Shown: one piece after another, positions 6,963 to 12,817 of the stretch
Layout of the letters: the number at the start of each line of letters is the position of its first letter
Numbering within the stretch: position 1 is the first letter of the stretch
NCBI RefSeq assembly: GCF_002855795.1
Contig: NZ_NJPO01000181.1
Span: 1 to 12,817, forward strand
Length of the DNA: 12,817 bases
Direction of reading: 5' to 3'
DNA from: Candidatus Palibaumannia cicadellinicola
GTDB taxonomy: Bacteria; Pseudomonadota; Gammaproteobacteria; Enterobacterales; Enterobacteriaceae
Notes under the pieces: generated by a model
Database searches by the model: none
Seen by the model: only the letters and a program-made list of their open reading frames with translations
What the model was told of the DNA's origin: nothing
Program-made: the position numbers and the translations under genes

Positions 6963-8177
6963 ATGCGTATCATGATGGCGAAAAAATTAGCAACTACGCT
7001 TACAAGTGCCGGTAGAGACAAAAAATTTACTCATGGCGCAGTTAATACCGTAATACAGCGTGCATCCTCACTTGTGTTCGATTCAGTCCAAAAGCAAAAA
7101 CAAGCCGCCGCTGGACGCGCCAGCGGCGAGTTATTTTACGGCCGACGCGGTACTCTGACCCATTTTTCATTGCAGCAGGCAATGGTAGAGCTGGAAAATG
7201 GCGCTGGCTGCGCTCTTTATCCTTGCGGAGCAGCTGCTGTAACTCACGCTATTCTTTCTTTTGTATAGGCAGGTGGTCATATTTTAGTGACTGGTTCGGC
7301 TTATGAACCTACCCAAAACTTTTGCAAGCATATTTTAGGTAAAATGAACATAACTACTACCTGGTTTGATCCACTAATAGGCGCTGGTATCAGCGATTTA
7401 ATTAGGCCTAATACTCAGATTATTGTGCTCGAATCACCAGGTTCTATCACAATGGAGGTACAAGATATTCCTGCAATAGTGCAAGCGGTACGTGTGACCA
7501 AACCTGCTATCGTTATTATGTTAGATAATACCTGGTCAGCTGGGGTGTTACTTAAGGCATTAGATTTAGGAGTAGATATTTCTATTCAAGCAGGTACTAA
7601 ATATATTATTGGTCACTCTGATGGTATGATTGGTACAGCAGTAGCTAATACACGTTGCTGGGATCAGCTACGTGAGCAGTCCTATCTGATGGGACAAATG
7701 GTCGATGCCGATACAGCTTATATGGCTTCTAGGGGGTTACGTACACTTGGCATCAGGTTACAACAACATGAAGAAAATGGGTTATGTATCGCGCGATGGC
7801 TAACTCAACGACCTGAGGTAGCGATAGTTAACCATCCAGCACTACCTAGTTGTAAAGGACACGAAGTTTTCATGCGCGATTTTAGCGGTGCGAGTGGTCT
7901 TTTTTCTTTTGTTCTGAAACAAAGGCTGAGCGATACGCAACTGGCTTATTATTTAAATAATTTTGAATATTTTAGCATAGCTTACTCCTGGGGAGGTTTT
8001 GAATCATTAATACTAGCTAACCAACCAGAAGAGCTCTCCGCCATCCGTCCAGCTGGTGGTATAGACTTCACCGGTACATTAATACGGCTACATATCGGAC
8101 TAGAAAATAGCGATGATTTGATCAACGATTTATCAGATGGTTTTGTACGTATTGCACAAAGCTCTGATATTAATTAA
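6963..8177 (+). pseudogene. metC: Cystathionine beta-lyase, interrupted by one in-frame TAG
   Basis: MetC cleaves cystathionine to homocysteine, pyruvate and ammonia with pyridoxal phosphate, the next-to-last step of methionine synthesis. The frame aligns with the whole E. coli protein (395 residues) but has TAG at 7266-7268 where E. coli has Glu99 (SFV-stop-AGGHILV against AFIEQGDHVLM). The frame is unchanged across the stop. All expected active-site residues remain: Tyr56 and Arg58 in LFYGRRGT, Tyr111 in AYEPTQ, Asp185 in LDNTW, the PLP lysine (Lys210 in E. coli) in [10 protein letters not shown], the WGG loop, and the substrate-binding Arg in [10 protein letters not shown] chose the ATG at 6963 because AAAGG lies 4 bases before it; ATG codons at 6972 and 6975 fit the homology equally well. 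The C-terminus is about 7 residues longer than in E. coli. It converges on accA. Confidence 0.9.
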
Positions 8178-8252
8178 GTAAATACAGATTAAATTTTAGT
8201 ACGGTTTTGCTATAAATATTAAATGGTTAGTTTTATGCAGTCAGTTTATCAC

Positions 8253-9212
8253 TCAACAATAACCATATTTCATTATGCGTTGATAACGACGGTTGAGTAG
8301 CTCTTCTTCGTTCAGATTATCTAACTCGGCTAAATCAAATAGTAGCTGCTTTTTTAATGAAGCAGCGATGGCAGGTATATCGCGATGAGCGCCACCTAGA
8401 GGCTCCGGTATAATACTATCGACTAGTTCAAGCGCCTTCAGACGCGTGGCGCTGATTCCCATTGCTTCAGCTGCCAGTGGGGCTTTATCGGCACTTTTCC
8501 ACAATATAGATGCACAGCCTTCTGGCGATATGACTGAATAGGTGCTATATTTTAGCATATTTACCTTATCGCCAACACCAATAGCTAATGCACCACCAGA
8601 TCCACCCTCACCTATAACGGTACTAATTACTGGGACCCGTAATCCAGCCATTTTGCGTAGATTTGTAGCGATCGCTTCAGACTGACCACGCTCTTCCGCC
8701 CCTACCCCAGGATAGGCACCAGGGGTATCAATAAATGTAAGTAGTGGTATACTAAATCTATCCGCCATATCCATTAAGCGTAATGCTTTACGATAACCTT
8801 CTGGGGCCGGCATACCAAAGTTGCGATAGATTTTTTCTTTCGTTTCTCGTCCTTTCTGGTGGCCAATGATCATCACAGGACGCAAATCGATGCGTGCTAA
8901 TCCGCCGACGATAGCTTTATCGTCAGCATAAGCACGATCCCCTGCTAGTTCGTCAAAATCGGTAAAAATATACCGCACATAATCGAGCGTATATGGTCGG
9001 CGGGGATGCCGTGCTAACTGAGCAATTTGCCATGCGCTTAGGTTAGAAAAAATTTTACTGGTTAATTCTATACCTTTTTCACGTAGGCGCTGTATCTCTT
9101 CATTAAGATTAACATCATATGTTTCATTTTGACTGATAACCGATGTCAGCGAGTCAATCTTTGCTTCGATATCGGCAATAGGTTGTTCAAAATCAAGACA
9201 ATTGATACTCAT
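8253..9212 (-). CDS. accA: Acetyl-CoA carboxylase carboxyltransferase, alpha subunit
   Basis: AccA pairs with AccD to form the carboxyltransferase half of acetyl-CoA carboxylase, which moves CO2 from biotin on AccB to acetyl-CoA to make malonyl-CoA for fatty-acid synthesis. The 319-residue product equals the E. coli length and aligns end to end: [17 protein letters not shown] at the N-terminus, then [53 protein letters not shown], the glycine-rich [16 protein letters not shown] of the crotonase-type active site, and [12 protein letters not shown] at the end. The ATG at 9212 follows the dnaE stop by 16 bases, so it is very probably translated from the dnaE transcript, as in E. coli. It ends in TGA and faces metC across 75 bp in which I see no clear terminator. 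Intact. Confidence 0.98.
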   Translation of the reverse strand: MSINCLDFEQPIADIEAKIDSLTSVISQNETYDVNLNEEIQRLREKGIELTSKIFSNLSAWQIAQLARHPRRPYTLDYVRYIFTDFDELAGDRAYADDKAIVGGLARIDLRPVMIIGHQKGRETKEKIYRNFGMPAPEGYRKALRLMDMADRFSIPLLTFIDTPGAYPGVGAEERGQSEAIATNLRKMAGLRVPVISTVIGEGGSGGALAIGVGDKVNMLKYSTYSVISPEGCASILWKSADKAPLAAEAMGISATRLKALELVDSIIPEPLGGAHRDIPAIAASLKKQLLFDLAELDNLNEEELLNRRYQRIMKYGYC

Positions 9213-9228
9213 ACATAGTATGTCTCTA

Positions 9229-12200
9229 TTAGTAAAATTCTAGTTTAACCCGTTCATTGCCTACCAAAGTACGTAAATCATTCAGTAAATGATCAGTCGG
9301 TATAACTAGCCAAGTGGCACTGAAATAAAGTCGTGCACGTGCCTTTTCTCTTTCTCTTTGATAATAAAGATGTACTGGAATTGTTCCTAAGGCATGTGAT
9401 TTCAAAGATAAGCAAAGACGGTTCAAAAACTGTTCATTCATTTGTTTAGCAGTCAGCAATATAGCCAGTCCACATGCATATTTTTTACGTGCGGTGTTAA
9501 TATCCATGATTTTACGCGCAATCAGCTTAAAGCTTCCTTTAAAATAATCAAAGTTCACCTCTCCTTCGACGAGTAAAATACGATCTGTTTCTAACCAAGA
9601 TTGATATTGTTCTAACATATCGGTAAAAATAATAACGTCCAAATGTCCAGAGCGATCATCTAGAGTGCATACGCCGATACGATTACCTTGCTTGGTCACT
9701 ATTACTCGTAACGATAAAACTAAACCAACTACCGTTATTCTTTGACCCCTAGTTATAAAAGGCATATCTTTTAAGCGTACTCCTCCAGTATAATGTTCGA
9801 TCTCATGTAAATATTGCGTAATAGGGTGACCTGTTAAATAAAGTCCCAAAGTGTCACGTTCGCCTTTAAGAAGGATCTGTTCCGACCATAATGGTATCTT
9901 TTTGTTATTGGAACAGTCTGTTGACTTATATACCCGCATACCGAACATATCTATCTGACCGATTGCCTTGGATTTCTCATGTTGATCAGTGGTCTTTAGT
10001 GCAACATCTAACAAGTTTATCAATGCAGCGCGGTGTGGTCCTAGTCTATCGCAAGCCCCAGACATGATCAGCTTTTCTAGTATACGTCGGTTCAGCTTTT
10101 TGCTGTATGTACGTGCGCACAAATTAAATAAATTGCTAAAATTTCCGCCTTTATTTCGAGCTTCTATAATTGTAGCTATCGGCCCCTCACCGACGCCTTT
10201 AATCGCACCAAGACCATAAACAATTTCTCCCTCTTCATTGACATGAAAATGATACTGACTGATGTTGATATCAGGCGGTAGTATTGTAATACCTATACGT
10301 AAGCATTCGTCTACTAGCCCCACTACTTTATCGATATTATCTATATCTGTAGTCATGGCAGCCGCCATGAATTCAGCCGGATAATGCGCTTTCAGCCACA
10401 GCGTTTGGTAGGAAACTAGCGCATAGGCTGCAGGGTGGGATTTATTAAAGCCATATCCAGCGAACTTTTCTACTAAGTCAAAAATCTTCATTGATAGCTC
10501 ACCTTCGACCCCGATATGTTCTGCGCCAGCCTTAAAAATACTGCGTTGATTAGCCATTTCTTCCGGATTTTTTTTACCCATAGCACGGCGTAACATATCA
10601 GCTTCGCCAAGTGTATACCCTGCAAGTATCTGGGCTATCTGCATTACCTGTTCCTGATAAAGAATAATACCGTAGGTAGGTTCTAAAATAGGTTGTAAAG
10701 ACTGGTGTTGCCATTGAAGATCTGGGTAACAGATGGCTTCACGACCATGTTTACGGTCTATAAAATTCTCTACCATACCAGACTGAAGTGGACCCGGACG
10801 AAATAGTGCTACTAATGCTATCATATCTTCGAAACAGTCTGGCTGTAAGCGCTTAATAAGATCTTTCATGCCGCGTGATTCTAGTTGGAACACGGCAGTA
10901 GTATCTCCACATCGTAGCATATTAAAACTTTTTTTGTCCTCCAATGGAATGGCAGCGATATCAATGATCGTCTGCTTATGAAGCGCTCGTTTAGTGTTAA
11001 TTATTTCCAGCGCTCGGTTTATGATGGTCAGAGTACGTAGGCCTAGGAAATCAAACTTGACTAAACCAGCGTGCTCTACATCGTTTTTATCGAATTGAGT
11101 CATAGGATTATTACCTTTTGCGTCACAATATAGCGGCGCGAAATCGGTAATTTTCGTGGGTGCAATAACTACTCCACCTGCGTGTTTACCAACGTGGCGG
11201 ATCACTCCCTCTAACTTTCGTGCTATGTCTATCAGCACCTTAATATCTTGATCACAGTTATATATAGCCTGCAGTTGCGGTTCGGTAATTAAAGCTGTTT
11301 CGAGCATTATTCCTGGATCAGGAGGCACTAGTTTAGAGATTCGATTAATCCATTTATAAGGATAACCTAATACCCTACCGACATCGCGGATGACCGCCTT
11401 AGCCGCCATAGTACCAAACGTTATAATCTGTGATACCGCATCACGACCATAAGTTTCGGTAACATGATCAATTACTAGATCTCGTTTTTCCATACAGAAA
11501 TCAACATCAAAATCTGGCATCGATACACGCTCAGGATTGAGAAACCTCTCAAAGAGGAGATCAAACGCCAGCGGATCGATATCGGTTATTTTCAGCGCAT
11601 AGGCTACTAGAGAACCAGCGCCGGATCCGCGTCCTGGGCCTACTGGTACATTGTTATCTTTAGACCATTGTATAAATTCCATAACTATAAGGAAGTAGCC
11701 TGGAAATCCCATTTTGTTAATTACTTGCAGCTCTGTATCCAGCCGTTGATCGTAAGGTAATCGTTTTTCGCTCCGCTGGAGAGAATCTGGAAAAAGAAAA
11801 GTCAGTCTCTCTTCTAACCCTTTACGTGATAATGTGATGAAATAATCTTCAGTAGACATATTACCGGTAGGAAATTGTGGTAAAAAATATTCACCAAGGC
11901 GGATAGTGACATTACAACGACGAGCGATTTCCACGCTGTTAGCTAGCGCTTCGGGCAGATCATGAAATAACTCGCACATATCCTGTTCGCTACGAAGATA
12001 CTGCTGCGAGCTATAGTTACGCGACCGCTTGATGTTGTCTAACGTATATCCTTCATGGATAGCTACTCTAATCTCGTGGGCATAGAAATCATCAGAACTG
12101 ATAAAACGTACGTCATTAGTGGCTACTACTGGCAAACAGTAGTGCTTCGCTAGCTCTACCGCAGCATTTAGATAGCTTTCTTCATTAGGTCTACCAGTGC

Positions 12201-12714
12201 GAATAAGTTCAAGATAATATCGTTGTGGAAAATAGCGCTGATAAAAAGTTATGCACTCTTTTACTTGTGATATTTTGCCAGACATTAATAATTGTCCAAT
12301 CTCACCTTTACGTGCACCAGAAAGAAGAATCAAGCCTTCATTATGCTGGATAAGCCAGTTGCGATCGATAACTGGACCAGCAGCATCATAGCCTCGCTGA
12401 TAAGCCTGGGAAATAAGCATAGTTAAACACTTATAGCCAAAGTTATTAGTAGTTAGAATCGTTAATTCCGACAGTTCATTGCCTAGTATCTCACTTTGCA
12501 TTAAGAAATCAGCACCGATAATGGGCTTAATACCGGCACGATGGGCTGCTTTATAAAATTTGATCATCCCGCAAATATTAGTAAAATCTGTGAGAGCTAA
12601 CGCAGGCATCTGCAGCTCCACTGCTTTTTCGACCAATGAACTGACTTTTATCAACCCATCAATCATAGAATAGTCGCTGTGTATATGTAGATGAATAAAA
12701 CGTGGTTCTGTCAT
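9229..12714 (-). CDS. dnaE: DNA polymerase III alpha subunit
   Basis: DnaE is the replicative polymerase. The product is 1161 residues from the ATG at 12714 (E. coli 1160), starting [20 protein letters not shown] 13 codons upstream is unlikely because the added residues have no counterpart. Domain order is complete: N-terminal PHP domain (1-270), palm with [18 protein letters not shown] and the catalytic aspartates in PDFDVDF (as Asp401, Asp403) and KFDFLGL (as Asp555), fingers with YGFNKSH, the beta-clamp motif QIDMF near 920, an OB-fold region ([14 protein letters not shown]) and the C-terminal tail ending LEFY. The PHP motif HLHIH differs from E. coli HLRVH (see findings). An eight-A run occurs at the GKKNPEE codons (10568-10575) without disrupting the frame. 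It heads the dnaE-accA pair. The ribosome site is poor and rnhB, its usual neighbour, is not visible in the last 103 bp. Confidence 0.98.
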   Translation of the reverse strand: MTEPRFIHLHIHSDYSMIDGLIKVSSLVEKAVELQMPALALTDFTNICGMIKFYKAAHRAGIKPIIGADFLMQSEILGNELSELTILTTNNFGYKCLTMLISQAYQRGYDAAGPVIDRNWLIQHNEGLILLSGARKGEIGQLLMSGKISQVKECITFYQRYFPQRYYLELIRTGRPNEESYLNAAVELAKHYCLPVVATNDVRFISSDDFYAHEIRVAIHEGYTLDNIKRSRNYSSQQYLRSEQDMCELFHDLPEALANSVEIARRCNVTIRLGEYFLPQFPTGNMSTEDYFITLSRKGLEERLTFLFPDSLQRSEKRLPYDQRLDTELQVINKMGFPGYFLIVMEFIQWSKDNNVPVGPGRGSGAGSLVAYALKITDIDPLAFDLLFERFLNPERVSMPDFDVDFCMEKRDLVIDHVTETYGRDAVSQIITFGTMAAKAVIRDVGRVLGYPYKWINRISKLVPPDPGIMLETALITEPQLQAIYNCDQDIKVLIDIARKLEGVIRHVGKHAGGVVIAPTKITDFAPLYCDAKGNNPMTQFDKNDVEHAGLVKFDFLGLRTLTIINRALEIINTKRALHKQTIIDIAAIPLEDKKSFNMLRCGDTTAVFQLESRGMKDLIKRLQPDCFEDMIALVALFRPGPLQSGMVENFIDRKHGREAICYPDLQWQHQSLQPILEPTYGIILYQEQVMQIAQILAGYTLGEADMLRRAMGKKNPEEMANQRSIFKAGAEHIGVEGELSMKIFDLVEKFAGYGFNKSHPAAYALVSYQTLWLKAHYPAEFMAAAMTTDIDNIDKVVGLVDECLRIGITILPPDINISQYHFHVNEEGEIVYGLGAIKGVGEGPIATIIEARNKGGNFSNLFNLCARTYSKKLNRRILEKLIMSGACDRLGPHRAALINLLDVALKTTDQHEKSKAIGQIDMFGMRVYKSTDCSNNKKIPLWSEQILLKGERDTLGLYLTGHPITQYLHEIEHYTGGVRLKDMPFITRGQRITVVGLVLSLRVIVTKQGNRIGVCTLDDRSGHLDVIIFTDMLEQYQSWLETDRILLVEGEVNFDYFKGSFKLIARKIMDINTARKKYACGLAILLTAKQMNEQFLNRLCLSLKSHALGTIPVHLYYQREREKARARLYFSATWLVIPTDHLLNDLRTLVGNERVKLEFY

Positions 12715-12817
12715 TGTTTTTCGTTTGTTTTTACTAGAGTTTAACCAAGGCAACGCTTTTATTTTGAGCGAAATAATATTAGGAACATGTTTGATGTATC
12801 GCTGCTATTTATTCATC

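Noticed and set aside
6306..7268. Reassigned stop codons (TAA or TAG read as Glu)
   Set aside because: TAA ends recC, thyA, lgt, metC and dnaE, TAG ends rppH and mutH, and TGA ends accA, all at the expected C-termini, so all three still act as stops.
8178..8252. Bidirectional terminator between metC and accA
   Set aside because: I looked for a GC-rich stem with a T-run on either strand and found only AT-rich sequence without a convincing hairpin.
9989..10219. 76-codon plus-strand frame inside dnaE
   Set aside because: Antisense shadow of a strongly conserved DnaE region.
12715..12753. TTG start extending dnaE by 13 residues
   Set aside because: Homology starts precisely at the ATG at 12714, and the added residues are lysine- and asparagine-rich spacer-like sequence.

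Overview
The window looks like a piece of a reduced, AT-leaning gammaproteobacterial chromosome, most likely an insect endosymbiont derived from the Enterobacterales. Every recognisable protein aligns almost end to end with its Escherichia coli counterpart. Base composition is only moderately AT-rich (roughly 40% G+C by eye). Several genes that separate these loci in E. coli are missing, and two or three genes are in decay. A sharpshooter symbiont of the Baumannia type would fit, but that is inference; no sequence here fixes the genus. Comparisons with E. coli are made from memory of those proteins.

Layout. From the left edge to about 5740, the minus strand carries rppH - [ptsP remnant] - lgt - thyA - recC in transcription order. 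This is the E. coli 64-minute cluster with ptsP nearly all deleted and the ppdA-ygdB-ppdC genes gone. Next, 5889-6557 holds mutH, also on the minus strand, so it is flipped relative to rppH compared with E. coli. It has one in-frame stop. A perfect 16-bp inverted repeat covers its 3' end. A roughly 400-bp non-coding stretch separates mutH from metC, which is on the plus strand (6963-8177) and also has a single in-frame stop. metC converges on the dnaE-accA operon on the minus strand (8253-12714), whose two genes are 16 bp apart as a tight pair.

Function. The intact genes serve core needs: replication (dnaE), double-strand break repair (recC), dTMP synthesis (thyA), lipoprotein maturation (lgt), mRNA 5'-end decapping (rppH) and the first step of fatty-acid synthesis (accA). 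The two interrupted genes are the nicking endonuclease of methyl-directed mismatch repair (mutH) and cystathionine beta-lyase of methionine synthesis (metC). If the stops are real and not bypassed, this lineage has recently lost strand-directed mismatch repair and the usual route from cystathionine to homocysteine.

I found no mobile elements, CRISPR array, tRNA or rRNA, and no novel multi-gene system. The most interesting signals are the pair of nonsense codons in otherwise intact genes, substitutions at RecC positions implicated in Chi reading, a fossil of ptsP, the long perfect hairpin at the mutH terminus, and a partly restored metal-site motif in the DnaE PHP domain.
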